A DNA stretch of 64,000 nt. Source: Sideroxydans sp. (GTDB lineage Bacteria > Pseudomonadota > Gammaproteobacteria > Burkholderiales > Gallionellaceae). Position numbers and translations under genes: made by a program. Under the pieces are notes generated by a model. The model made no database searches and was not told the origin of the DNA. It was given only the letters and a program-made list of their open reading frames with translations. The DNA lies in NCBI GenBank assembly GCA_027310725.1, contig DAIDAG010000080.1, forward strand, positions 1 to 64,000. The letters are read 5' to 3'. Below, piece after piece: positions 33,878-42,784 of this stretch (its first letter is position 1; each line of letters starts with the position of its first letter).

Positions 33878-34618
33878 ATGGCTACCAATACTGCAACCCA
33901 GGACTCGGACGACCTAGAAGCGCTCTTTGACAGCATCATTGCGGCAAACGCAAATGAAGGCAAACCGGCGACAGTGGCTGCCGCAAATGCTCCCATGGCG
34001 GCGGGCGACGGCGATCCGACCAAGGTCATCAACCAGATCGGCCACATGGCACGCGCTTTGCACGACACGCTGCGCGAGCTGGGATTGAACAAGGAGATCG
34101 AGAAGGCCGCGTCGACCATCCCCGATGCCCGCGACCGCCTGAACTACGTGGCGACGCTGACGCAGCAAGCCGCCGAGCGCGTGCTGAATGCCACCGAAGC
34201 GGCACAGCCCGTCGTCGAGAAGATGGGCAACGACGCACAGTACCTGGCCAGGCAATGGGACATGCTGTTCGAAAAAAAGCTCGACGTCCCGCAGTTCAAG
34301 GACCTGGTCACGCAGACCCATGCCTACCTGCATGAGATGCCCAGGCAGGCCAGAGCAACCAATGCCAGGCTGACCGAGATCATGATGGCGCAGGACTTCC
34401 AGGACCTGACGGGTCAAGTCATCAAGAAGATCATTGAGCTGACACAGAACATGGAGCAGCAACTGCTGTCGCTGCTGCTGGAAAACGCGCCGGCTTCGGT
34501 GAAAGCGGAGATCAACAACAGCCTGCTGAATGGCCCGGTCATCAATGCGCAGGGACGTTCCGATGTGGTGACCAGCCAGGATCAGGTGGACGATTTGTTG
34601 GAGAGTTTGGGGTTTTAG
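33878..34618 (+). CDS. cheZ: CheY-P phosphatase CheZ
   Basis: ATG 33878, after GAGGCAG, is preferred to GTG 33866, which overlaps the cheY stop codon. The long four-helix-bundle region contains IMMAQDFQDLTGQVIKKI, the CheZ signature with the catalytic Gln that activates water against CheY-P. The C-terminal DDLLESLGF is the CheY-binding tail. A flexible Ala/Ser/Asp-rich N-terminus (about 1-50) and linker before the tail are normal. It is 246 residues, slightly longer than the E. coli protein. Confidence 0.95.
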   Translation: MATNTATQDSDDLEALFDSIIAANANEGKPATVAAANAPMAAGDGDPTKVINQIGHMARALHDTLRELGLNKEIEKAASTIPDARDRLNYVATLTQQAAERVLNATEAAQPVVEKMGNDAQYLARQWDMLFEKKLDVPQFKDLVTQTHAYLHEMPRQARATNARLTEIMMAQDFQDLTGQVIKKIIELTQNMEQQLLSLLLENAPASVKAEINNSLLNGPVINAQGRSDVVTSQDQVDDLLESLGF

Positions 34619-34690
34619 GAATCAGGATGCGGGAGACAGGAGACAGGGGGCGTGCGGACTGGCCGTATCCTGTCTCCCGTATCCTGAATC
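34619..34690 (+). repeat. 23-bp palindromic repeat element between cheZ and cheA
   Basis: GAATCAGGATGCGGGAGACA plus GGA begins one base after the cheZ stop codon and is mirrored by 34668-34690 with 21 of 23 positions complementary (one mismatch, one potential G-T). The 26-nt loop is GC-rich. There is no T-tract. The cheA ribosome-binding site AAGGAGAC follows. It has the form of an intercistronic palindromic (REP-like) repeat. Confidence 0.7.
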
Positions 34691-34707
34691 CTGACAAGGA
34701 GACGGAT

Positions 34708-36567
34708 ATGAACGATTTCGTGGGTATGGAAGAGTTGTTGCAGGACTTCCTGATGGAGGCAGGCGACATGCTGTCCGATGTGGACAGCAAGCTGATGGCG
34801 CTGGAAAAGAATCCCGGCGATGCTGCGCTCCTCAACGAGGTATTCCGCGGCTTCCACACCATCAAGGGCGGCGCGGGTTTCCTCAACGCATCCGAACTGG
34901 TGACGTTATGCCACCTCACCGAAAACCTGTTCGATAAATTGCGCAATAACGAACTGAAGCTGTCTGCCGAATTGATGGATGTGATCTTTGCGGCCACCGC
35001 CGAAGTGCGCAAGATGTTCGGCGCGTTGCAGCAAAGCCAGCAACCCGCCGCCGCGCCGGCGGAGGTGATCCAGGCCTTGAAGGATGCATTGAGCGGCAAG
35101 ACGATCGCGGCAATATCCAGGAACGCCAAACCGGCCGCGGCGACAGCGCCTGCGCCGACGGCCGCCGCACCCGCCGCAGTGGGCGCGGACGCCGTGGATT
35201 GGGATGCACTGTATAACGCGATCACGGGCGGCAACGATATCGTCAAGGAAGTCGGTGCGACGCGCGATGAGGCAAAGATCGCCGAAGCGATCAACGAGGA
35301 AGAATCCACCAGAAAGGCATTCGGACGCCGCTCCACCGATGTGCCGGGCACGACCGTCGGGCGCCGTGCCGGGGATGTGCCGGCTGCCGAAGCGAAAGAA
35401 ACGACCATTCGCGTCGATACCGACCGTCTGGACCAGGTGCTCAACCTGTCCGGCGAGATCGGGCTGACCAAGAACCGCCTTACCCATCTGCGTTCCGATA
35501 TCCTGCAGGGCCACAACGATGCGGATACCCTGCGCGAACTGGACCAATCGGTCAGCCAGCTCGACATGCTGGTGGTCAGTTTGCAGAACGCCGTGATGAA
35601 GACGCGCATGCAGCCCATCGGTCGGCTGTTCAAGAAATATCCGCGTCTGGCACGCGATCTGGCACGCTCTTTGGGCAAGGACGTCGAACTGGTCCTGGTC
35701 GGTGAAGAGACCGAGATGGACAAGACCATGATCGAAGACCTGAACGATCCGCTGGTGCACCTGGTGCGCAACGCCGTGGATCACGGTGTGGAAACGATAG
35801 AAGAACGGGTCGCCGCGGGCAAGTCGGAGAAGAGCTTCGTCGAGCTCTCGGCACGCCAGGAAGGCGACCATATCCTTATCACCATCACCGACGACGGCAA
35901 GGGCATGCGGCCGGAAGTCATACGCAACAAGGCGGTGGAGAAAGGGCTGATCACCGCGGAGATCGCGAATACGCTGGACGAGAACCGCTGTCTCGAACTG
36001 ATCTTCCTGCCCGGCTTTTCGACCAAGGACGAGATATCCAGCGTGTCCGGCCGCGGCGTCGGCATGGACGTCGTGAAGACCAACATCCAGAAACTCAACG
36101 GCACGGTCAATATCAGTTCCGAAGCGGGCAAGGGATCGACCATTTCCATCTCGCTGCCGCTGACGCTGGCGATCCTGCCGGTGCTGGTATTGCGGCTGGC
36201 CGACCAGTCTTTTGCCGTGCCGTTGTCCATGGTGCGCGAGATATTGCCGGTCACGCAGGGGGAACTGCAACGGGTATCCGGCAAGGCGACCATGGTGGTA
36301 CGCGGCGAAGTGCTGCCGGTGTTGCCCCTGTCGCAGCTGATAGGCTGGGGCAGCAGCGACAGATCGGAAGTCGGCGTGCTGATGCAGTTCGGCAATAACA
36401 GCTTCATCCTGACTGCGGACGGTTTCGTCGGCCATGAAGACGTGGTCATCAAATCGCTGGACACATTCCGTCCCAAAGGCGTTGCGGGCGTCACCATGTC
36501 CAGCGAAGGCGACATCGTGCTGATTCTGGACATCAAGGAACTGCTCAGCGACGTGCGCGGAACCTGA
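34708..36567 (+). CDS. cheA: Chemotaxis sensor histidine kinase CheA
   Basis: ATG 34708 after AAGGAGAC; the ORF-track start at 34627 reads through the repeat element. Of 619 residues, the Hpt domain (1-105) carries the phosphorylated His50 in FHTIKGGAGF. A low-complexity Ala/Pro region (about 110-150) replaces much of P2. The dimerisation domain (about 235-300), ATPase with NAVDHGVE, DDGKGM and GRGVGMDVV, and a C-terminal CheW-like domain follow. It phosphorylates CheY and the CheV receivers. A full-length two-domain CheB is not encoded nearby, so adaptation feedback by CheB-P is unlikely through the local cheB gene. Confidence 0.96.
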   Translation: MNDFVGMEELLQDFLMEAGDMLSDVDSKLMALEKNPGDAALLNEVFRGFHTIKGGAGFLNASELVTLCHLTENLFDKLRNNELKLSAELMDVIFAATAEVRKMFGALQQSQQPAAAPAEVIQALKDALSGKTIAAISRNAKPAAATAPAPTAAAPAAVGADAVDWDALYNAITGGNDIVKEVGATRDEAKIAEAINEEESTRKAFGRRSTDVPGTTVGRRAGDVPAAEAKETTIRVDTDRLDQVLNLSGEIGLTKNRLTHLRSDILQGHNDADTLRELDQSVSQLDMLVVSLQNAVMKTRMQPIGRLFKKYPRLARDLARSLGKDVELVLVGEETEMDKTMIEDLNDPLVHLVRNAVDHGVETIEERVAAGKSEKSFVELSARQEGDHILITITDDGKGMRPEVIRNKAVEKGLITAEIANTLDENRCLELIFLPGFSTKDEISSVSGRGVGMDVVKTNIQKLNGTVNISSEAGKGSTISISLPLTLAILPVLVLRLADQSFAVPLSMVREILPVTQGELQRVSGKATMVVRGEVLPVLPLSQLIGWGSSDRSEVGVLMQFGNNSFILTADGFVGHEDVVIKSLDTFRPKGVAGVTMSSEGDIVLILDIKELLSDVRGT

Positions 36568-36600
36568 GGTATTGGCCGGACAAACAGTTAAAATCGCTGC

Positions 36601-37434
36601 ATGAACAATGCTCACCCACGCGAATTCAATTTCACCGACCAGGATTTTCAGCGCATCCGCAAGCTGATCCACGAACGCGCGGGCATCTCCCTGGGAGAGA
36701 ACAAGCAGGAACTGGTGTATAGCCGTTTGGCCCGGCGGCTGCGCGCTACCGGCATCAGGAATTTCGCCGACTACCTGGATCATCTGCAGCGAGGGGATGC
36801 GGCGGAGTGGGAAGCCTTCACCAACTCCCTCACGACCAATCTCACTTCGTTCTTTCGCGAGCCGCACCATTTTCCCCTGCTGGCCGAGCATCTGCGCAAA
36901 CAGGAAAAGGGAAGGCCGCTGACATTGTGGTGTTCGGCATGCTCAACGGGGGAAGAAGCCTATTCAATGGCGATGACGGCGGTGGAAGCATTGGGCGGGT
37001 ATGAGCGGCCGTTCCATATCATCGCTTCCGACCTGGATACCAAAGTGCTGGAAACCGCACGTGCAGGGCGCTACAAGGCGGATGCCATAGCCAGGCTGCC
37101 GGCGCAGCAGGTCGAACGTTTCTTTGTGCGCGGCACGGGCGAGCAGGCCGGGTTCGTGCAGGTGAAACCGGAGCTGCAGAAGAAGATCGACTTCCGGCGC
37201 ATCAATCTCCTGGACATGACGTGGCCGATTCATGCGCCCGTGGATGCGATCTTCTGCCGCAATGTGATGATATATTTCGACAAGGACACCCAACTCTCCG
37301 TACTCAAGAAGTTCGCCCCGCTATTGCGCAGCGACGGCCTGCTGTTTGCCGGGCATTCGGAGAATTTCTATCACGCCGGTGCCTGGTTCAAGTTGCGCGG
37401 ACATACCGTGTACGAACTGGCTGTAAAGGACTAG
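36601..37434 (+). CDS. cheR: Chemoreceptor glutamate methyltransferase CheR
   Basis: 277 residues: an N-terminal helical domain (about 10-75, [20 protein letters not shown]) and a SAM-dependent methyltransferase domain. The SAM-binding loop is [16 protein letters not shown] and later motifs are [13 protein letters not shown] and [13 protein letters not shown]. The protein adds methyl groups to glutamates of MCPs to restore activity after attractant binding. The neighbouring MCPs lack the tethering pentapeptide. The methylesterase gene starts five bases after the stop codon. Confidence 0.96.
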   Translation: MNNAHPREFNFTDQDFQRIRKLIHERAGISLGENKQELVYSRLARRLRATGIRNFADYLDHLQRGDAAEWEAFTNSLTTNLTSFFREPHHFPLLAEHLRKQEKGRPLTLWCSACSTGEEAYSMAMTAVEALGGYERPFHIIASDLDTKVLETARAGRYKADAIARLPAQQVERFFVRGTGEQAGFVQVKPELQKKIDFRRINLLDMTWPIHAPVDAIFCRNVMIYFDKDTQLSVLKKFAPLLRSDGLLFAGHSENFYHAGAWFKLRGHTVYELAVKD

Positions 37435-37439
37435 CGGCG

Positions 37440-38021
37440 ATGATGGGCGAGAAGATCATCGTGGTCGGCTCCTCCACTGGCGGTACCGAGGCGCTCAAGA
37501 TATTCCTGTCCGGCATGCCCGAGCGCTGCCCCGCCATCCTTATTTCCCAGCACATGCCGGAATTGTTCACCAAATCTTTCGCCGAACGCCTGGACAGCCT
37601 GTGCGCGATGCAGGTGAAGGAAGCGGAGCATCATGAGGACATCGTGGCGGGCCGCGTCTATCTTGCCCCCGGTCATTCGCACCTGTTGCTGGAGCGGGTC
37701 GCCGGGAAATATCGAACCGCGCTTAGCCGGGAGCCGCCGGTGAATCGCCACCGCCCTTCGGTCGAGGTACTGTTTCATTCCGCCGCCAAACAGCTGGGAG
37801 CCAATGCCATCGGTGTGATGCTGACCGGCATGGGCAAGGACGGCGCGACCGCGATGCTGGAGATGAAGCAGGCAGGTGCTTACAACTTCGCGCAGGACGA
37901 AGCCAGCTGTGTGGTGTTCGGCATGCCGCGCGAGGCCATCGCGCTGGGCGCGGTGGACGAGATCGTGCCCTTGCCCAGGATGGCGGAACGCGTGCTGGCG
38001 CGGCTCGCTCTGGCTAGATAA
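37440..38021 (+). CDS. CheB-type methylesterase domain protein lacking a receiver domain
   Basis: ATG 37440 or 37443 gives 193 residues, equal to the catalytic domain of CheB alone; the longer ORF from 37221 runs out of frame through cheR. The catalytic triad motifs are intact: [12 protein letters not shown] (Ser), ISQHMPELF (His) and [13 protein letters not shown] (Asp). In normal CheB the N-terminal receiver inhibits this domain until phosphorylated. Here none is present, so the enzyme should be constitutively active or regulated another way (inference). It is probably co-transcribed with cheR and acts on MCP methyl esters and amidated glutamines. Confidence 0.93.
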   Translation: MMGEKIIVVGSSTGGTEALKIFLSGMPERCPAILISQHMPELFTKSFAERLDSLCAMQVKEAEHHEDIVAGRVYLAPGHSHLLLERVAGKYRTALSREPPVNRHRPSVEVLFHSAAKQLGANAIGVMLTGMGKDGATAMLEMKQAGAYNFAQDEASCVVFGMPREAIALGAVDEIVPLPRMAERVLARLALAR

Positions 38022-38097
38022 GCCATATTTCCCCCGCTGTTCAGCGGATTGGAAATCCTTCCGATGCCGATAATCGCCATGTGCAAAGGATCGTGCC

Positions 38098-39243
38098 ATG
38101 GCCGAAGAAGACAGTGACCTAGAAAAAACAGAATCGCCCTCGCAGCGGCGCCTGGACCAGGCGCGCGAAGAAGGCCAGGTCGCGCGCTCGCGCGAGCTAT
38201 CCACTTTTGCCGTGCTGATGGCAGGCGGCGCCGGCATATGGCTGATGGGTTCCGCGCTTTCACAACAACTGGTCTCGCTGATCCGCGAGGGCCTGACGCT
38301 GGATACCGGACTGGCTTTCCATACCGAACTGCTGTTGCCGCACCTGCATGATTTGAGCATGGCGACACTGCTCGCTTTCCTGCCTCTGCTGGGGCTGATG
38401 CTACTGGTTGCGGTGTTCTCGCCCCTGCTGATGAACGGCTGGCTGTTCACATTGACACCGCTGCAACCCAATTTCGGCAAACTCAATCCGCTCAACGGCA
38501 TCGGCCGCATGTTCTCCATCAACAGCCTGATGGAACTGGGCAAGGCGATCGCCAAGTCTGTGGTGGTGGGCGGGGTGGGAGCGTGGGTGATCTGGCACAA
38601 CAAGGAAGCGGTGCTGATGCTGGTGACCGAACCCCTCGCGCACGCCATCCCTCATCTGGGCAATCTGGTATGGGGCAGTTTCGCCGCCATCATGGGCGGC
38701 ATGCTGCTCATCGTGGCGGTGGATGTGCCGTTCCAGCTGTATGAGCACAACAAGAAACTGAAGATGACCAAGGAAGAGGTGCGCCAGGAAGCCAAGGAGA
38801 CCGAGGGCGACCCGCAGGTCAAGGCGCGCATCCGCAGCATGCAGCGCGAGATGGCACGCCGCCGCATGATGGCGGAGATTCCGACCGCCGATGTGGTGGT
38901 GACCAACCCGACTCACTTCTCCGTTGCGCTGAAGTACAGCGACAACAAGATGCGCGCGCCTGTCGTCGTGGCGAAAGGCTCGCATCTGATGGCGGCACGC
39001 ATCAGGGAGATCGCCAAAGAGAACAACGTGCCCATACTCGAAGCGCCGCCCCTGGCGCGCGCGTTGCACAAGCACTGCGAACTCGGGCAGGCTATCCCGG
39101 AAGCGCTATATACCGCCGTTGCCGAGGTGCTGGCCTATGTCTATCAACTGCGCCGCTACAAACAGGCGGGTGGTGTCTATCCGCAGGAGCCGCATGAGTT
39201 GCCGGTTCCGAAAGAGCTCGATCCGGCGAATGCAGCGCTGTAG
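38098..39243 (+). CDS. flhB: Flagellar export apparatus protein FlhB
   Basis: 381 residues. The N-terminus is charged (EKTESPSQRRLDQAREEGQV, a FlhB hallmark), followed by four TM helices (about 30-210) and a cytoplasmic C-domain. The autocleavage site NPTH (about 271, within VTNPTHFSVALKY) is present; cleavage between Asn and Pro switches export from rod/hook to filament substrates. It starts after AAGGATC. The next gene is flhA, 134 bp away, with no clear terminator between; the gap contains a GATAAT-like element but no convincing promoter. Confidence 0.97.
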   Translation: MAEEDSDLEKTESPSQRRLDQAREEGQVARSRELSTFAVLMAGGAGIWLMGSALSQQLVSLIREGLTLDTGLAFHTELLLPHLHDLSMATLLAFLPLLGLMLLVAVFSPLLMNGWLFTLTPLQPNFGKLNPLNGIGRMFSINSLMELGKAIAKSVVVGGVGAWVIWHNKEAVLMLVTEPLAHAIPHLGNLVWGSFAAIMGGMLLIVAVDVPFQLYEHNKKLKMTKEEVRQEAKETEGDPQVKARIRSMQREMARRRMMAEIPTADVVVTNPTHFSVALKYSDNKMRAPVVVAKGSHLMAARIREIAKENNVPILEAPPLARALHKHCELGQAIPEALYTAVAEVLAYVYQLRRYKQAGGVYPQEPHELPVPKELDPANAAL

Positions 39244-39377
39244 GCGTTTTTGCCGACTCGCCTGAATTGCCGCAGAAATCCCCCTCTATTCACGTCATCG
39301 ATTTGACGGCCGTTTCAGATAATACGCACAAGAAAAGCGGTCTCGGCAGACTGCGCGAATGAACTCAAGAGGTGCGT

Positions 39378-41462
39378 ATGAATATCCTGGAAACGTTGAA
39401 GGCCGCCATGATGCGCGGTGGTGTCCGCGGCCTGGCGGGCCCCATCCTGATCGTGATGATCCTGTCGATGATGGTGTTGCCTCTGCCGCCGTTCCTGCTC
39501 GACATCCTGTTCACCTTCAATATCGCACTGGCCATCATGGTGCTGCTGGTGGCGATGAACACCACCAGGCCGCTGGATTTCGCCGTCTTCCCCACCGTGC
39601 TGCTGATCTCCACCCTGCTGCGTCTTTCCCTGAACGTGGCTTCCACGCGCGTGGTGCTGCTGCAGGGCCATACCGGGCCGGATGCCGCAGGCAAGGTGAT
39701 CGAATCGTTCGGCCATTTCCTCGTCGGCGGCAACTACGCCGTGGGTATCGTGGTGTTCATCATCCTCGTGGTGATCAACTTCGTGGTCATCACCAAAGGT
39801 GCCGGGCGTATCGCGGAAGTGGGCGCGCGTTTTACCCTGGATGCGATGCCGGGCAAGCAGATGGCGATCGATGCCGACCTGAATGCGGGCCTGATCGGTG
39901 AAGACGTGGCGCGCAAACGCCGCGCCGAGGTCGCGCAGGAAGCGGAATTCTACGGCGCGATGGACGGTGCCTCGAAATTCGTGCGCGGCGATGCCGTTGC
40001 GGGCATCATCATCATGCTCATCAACATCGTGGGCGGCCTGGTCATCGGCGTGCTGCAGCATGATCTGGACCTGGCGACCGCCGCGAAGAACTACACCCTG
40101 CTGACTATCGGCGACGGTCTGGTGGCGCAGATCCCGGCGCTGGTGATCTCCACCGCTGCCGGCATGGTGGTGAGCCGCGTCGCCAGCGAAGACAACATCG
40201 GCCAGCAGCTGGCCAAACAATTGATCTCCAGCCCGCAAGTACTCATTCTGACTGCCGCCATCATCGGCATGCTGGGTATGATTCCCGGCATGCCGCATTT
40301 CGCTTTCCTGCTGCTGGCGGGCGCGATGGGCTGGTTCGCGTTCTTCCTGTTGCAGCGTACCAAGCAGGCGGAAGACAAGGCGGCGGAAGTGGCCAACCCG
40401 GTGCTCGCGCCGAGTACCGAAGCGCCGGAAGCCAGCTGGGAGGATGTGGCGCAGGTCGATGTGCTGGGACTTGAAGTCGGCTATCGCCTGATCTCCCTGG
40501 TGGACAAGGCGCAGGACGGCGACCTGCTGCGGCGCATCAAGGGCATCCGCAAGAAATTCACCCAGGACATGGGATTCCTGCCGCCTGCCGTGCATATCCG
40601 CGACAACCTCGATCTGCGTCCCAACGCCTACCGCATCACCCTGAAGGGAGCCGAGATCGGCAGCGGCGAGGCATACCCCAACATGTTCCTCGCGATCAAC
40701 CCCGGCAGCGTGAACGGTGTATTGCCGGGCACCCCGACCAAAGACCCTGCCTTCGGTTTGCCGGCCACCTGGGTGGATGCGGCTGTGCGCGAACAGGCGC
40801 AAGTCATGGGTTACACCGTGGTCGATGCGGGAACCGTGGTCGCGACGCACATGAGCCACCTGATCCATACCCATGCGGCCGAGTTGCTGGGTCGCCAGGA
40901 ACTGCAGCAGCTGCTTGATCATCTCGGCAAGCTCGCGCCCAAACTGACCGAAGACCTTGTGCCGAAATTGCTGCCGCTGTCGACAGTGCAGAAAGTGATG
41001 CAGAACCTGCTGGACGAAGGCATGCATATCCGCGACATGCGCACCATCCTGGAGACGCTGGCGGAACATGCGCCGCAGACGCAGGACACGACGGTGCTGA
41101 CCGGCCTGGTGCGCGTGGCACTTGGCGCGGCCATCGTGCAGCAGTTCTACCCCTCAGCGCAGGAGTTGCAGGTCATCGGTATGGACAAGGAACTGGAGTA
41201 CGTACTGGCGCAGGCATTGCAGGCAGGCGGCTCGGCCATCGAGCCCAACCTGGCCAATACCCTGCTGCGCGAGGCGCGCAATGCGACACAGACCCAGGAA
41301 CAACTGGGCCTGCCCGCGGTGCTGCTGGTGCCCGGACATATCCGCGATCTGCTGGCGCGTTTCCTGAAGCGTTCGCTGCCGCAACTCAGAGTGATTTCGC
41401 AAGACGAAGTGCCGGGATTCAAGACGGTACGGTTTACATCCATGGTAGGGGGTAGAGCATGA
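39378..41462 (+). CDS. flhA: Flagellar export apparatus protein FlhA
   Basis: ATG 39378 is preferred to GTG 39372 (AAGAGG precedes). 694 residues: eight TM helices fill about 15-320, including the FHIPEP cytoplasmic loop GRIAEVGARFTLDAMPGKQMA. The C-terminal cytoplasmic domain (about 355-694) has VGYRLISLVD and forms the nonameric ring that docks chaperone-substrate complexes. It uses proton motive force to drive export. The stop codon overlaps the flhF start codon (ATGA), so translation is coupled. Confidence 0.97.
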   Translation: MNILETLKAAMMRGGVRGLAGPILIVMILSMMVLPLPPFLLDILFTFNIALAIMVLLVAMNTTRPLDFAVFPTVLLISTLLRLSLNVASTRVVLLQGHTGPDAAGKVIESFGHFLVGGNYAVGIVVFIILVVINFVVITKGAGRIAEVGARFTLDAMPGKQMAIDADLNAGLIGEDVARKRRAEVAQEAEFYGAMDGASKFVRGDAVAGIIIMLINIVGGLVIGVLQHDLDLATAAKNYTLLTIGDGLVAQIPALVISTAAGMVVSRVASEDNIGQQLAKQLISSPQVLILTAAIIGMLGMIPGMPHFAFLLLAGAMGWFAFFLLQRTKQAEDKAAEVANPVLAPSTEAPEASWEDVAQVDVLGLEVGYRLISLVDKAQDGDLLRRIKGIRKKFTQDMGFLPPAVHIRDNLDLRPNAYRITLKGAEIGSGEAYPNMFLAINPGSVNGVLPGTPTKDPAFGLPATWVDAAVREQAQVMGYTVVDAGTVVATHMSHLIHTHAAELLGRQELQQLLDHLGKLAPKLTEDLVPKLLPLSTVQKVMQNLLDEGMHIRDMRTILETLAEHAPQTQDTTVLTGLVRVALGAAIVQQFYPSAQELQVIGMDKELEYVLAQALQAGGSAIEPNLANTLLREARNATQTQEQLGLPAVLLVPGHIRDLLARFLKRSLPQLRVISQDEVPGFKTVRFTSMVGGRA

Positions 41463-42784
41463 ACGCCAGAAAATTCATCGCAGCCAGTTCGCGTGACGCA
41501 CTGAAGCTGGTACGTATCGAACTCGGCGAGGATGCCGTGATCCTGTCCAACCGGAAAGTGCCGGAGGGCGTGGAGATCGTGGCCGTGGCCGGCTCTGAAC
41601 TGGCACACCTGAGCGAGACTCGAGTGAGTGGAAGGAGCGCAGCGGAGCAGCGCAGTCCGGACCGGTCGCCTTCGCGAGCGGGGAACGAGGTGCGAGCCAG
41701 GGATGATGCCAAGGCCCAGGTACCTGGCAGGCTCTCCGCACAAGGTGCGAACCAGGCGGCAGCGCTTGGGGCCAAGGTATTGGAAGCGAACACCATGCGC
41801 GAGAATATGGCTGTACGCGAGACCAGGGATACAACCGCAGAACAACAGACGCTGCTCTCCGAGATCAAGACCATGCGCAACATGATGCAGGAACAGATGG
41901 CTCGCCTTTCCTGGTCTGACATGCAGCAGCGCGATCCGGTGCGCGGCGGTCTGCTGCGCGACATGCTCAACGTCGGCTTCAGCCCGATGCTGTCGCGCCA
42001 GTTGCTGGAAAAGCTCCCGGCCGACGGCGGCCTGGATTGGCTGCGCCGCATCCTCGGGCACAATCTGCGCGTGGCGACGGTACAGGAAGATGTCGTGGCG
42101 CGCGGCGGCGTGTATGCGCTGGTCGGCCCGACCGGGGTGGGCAAGACCACCACCACGGCCAAGATGGCGGCACGCGCCGTGGTGAGGTACGGTGCGGACA
42201 AGGTCGCGCTGGTCACCACCGACAGCTACCGTATCGGGGCCCACGAGCAACTGAAGATCTACGGCAAGATACTCGGCGTATCGGTGCATGCCGTGCGCGA
42301 TACCGAGGATCTGAAACTCACCCTGTCCGGCCTGAAACACAAGCACTTGGTGCTGATCGACACCATGGGTGTGGGGCAGCGCGACAGCCGCGTGGCGGAA
42401 CAGGCGCAGATGTTCGACACAGTGGGCGTGCAGCGCCTGTTGCTGCTGAATGCCACCAGTTCCGGCGGCACGCTGGACGATGTGGTGAAGATGTACGGCG
42501 GCACGGGCGTGATCGGCTGCATCCCGACCAAGCTGGACGAGGCGGTGACGCTGGGAACAGTGCTGGATGTGGTGGTACGCCACAAACTGACCATGCACTA
42601 CATTGCCAGCGGCCAGCGCGTGCCTGAAGATCTGCATGAAGTGAACCTGGAATATCTGCTGCATCGCGTCTTCAAGGATGTGGGCAAGACGAGCCCGGCG
42701 TTCGCCATGCACGAGGCGGAACTGCCTGCCTTCATGGCGGGCATGGGCAGCGCACAGAACATGAGGGGGCAATATGCGATCTGA
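41459..42784 (+). CDS. flhF: Flagellar biosynthesis SRP-like GTPase FlhF
   Basis: 441 residues; the start ATGA overlaps flhA. An N-terminal basic region (MNARKFIAASSRDALKLVR), a linker and NG domains are present. The GTPase motifs are GPTGVGKTTTTAKMA, TTDSYRIGAHEQL, LIDTMG and PTKLDE. FlhF recruits flagellar components to the pole and sets flagellar site and number together with FlhG. The linker at about residues 55-105 (encoded by 41620-41770) is unusually rich in Arg, Ser and Ala and looks like inserted repeat-type DNA kept in frame. Confidence 0.95.
   Translation: MNARKFIAASSRDALKLVRIELGEDAVILSNRKVPEGVEIVAVAGSELAHLSETRVSGRSAAEQRSPDRSPSRAGNEVRARDDAKAQVPGRLSAQGANQAAALGAKVLEANTMRENMAVRETRDTTAEQQTLLSEIKTMRNMMQEQMARLSWSDMQQRDPVRGGLLRDMLNVGFSPMLSRQLLEKLPADGGLDWLRRILGHNLRVATVQEDVVARGGVYALVGPTGVGKTTTTAKMAARAVVRYGADKVALVTTDSYRIGAHEQLKIYGKILGVSVHAVRDTEDLKLTLSGLKHKHLVLIDTMGVGQRDSRVAEQAQMFDTVGVQRLLLLNATSSGGTLDDVVKMYGGTGVIGCIPTKLDEAVTLGTVLDVVVRHKLTMHYIASGQRVPEDLHEVNLEYLLHRVFKDVGKTSPAFAMHEAELPAFMAGMGSAQNMRGQYAI

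Noticed and set aside
34906-36891. 661-codon minus-strand ORF opposite cheA
   Set aside because: It is a shadow of the cheA codon pattern, rich in His, Gln and Arg and without domain motifs. The same applies to 39315-41069 opposite flhA, 18501-20240 opposite the HD-GYP gene, 8701-9903 and 4136-5341.
38055-38085. GCCGATAA before flhB as a sigma28 -10 element
   Set aside because: The position 19 bases upstream lacks any TAAAG-like -35 (GATTGGAA), so it is probably chance.
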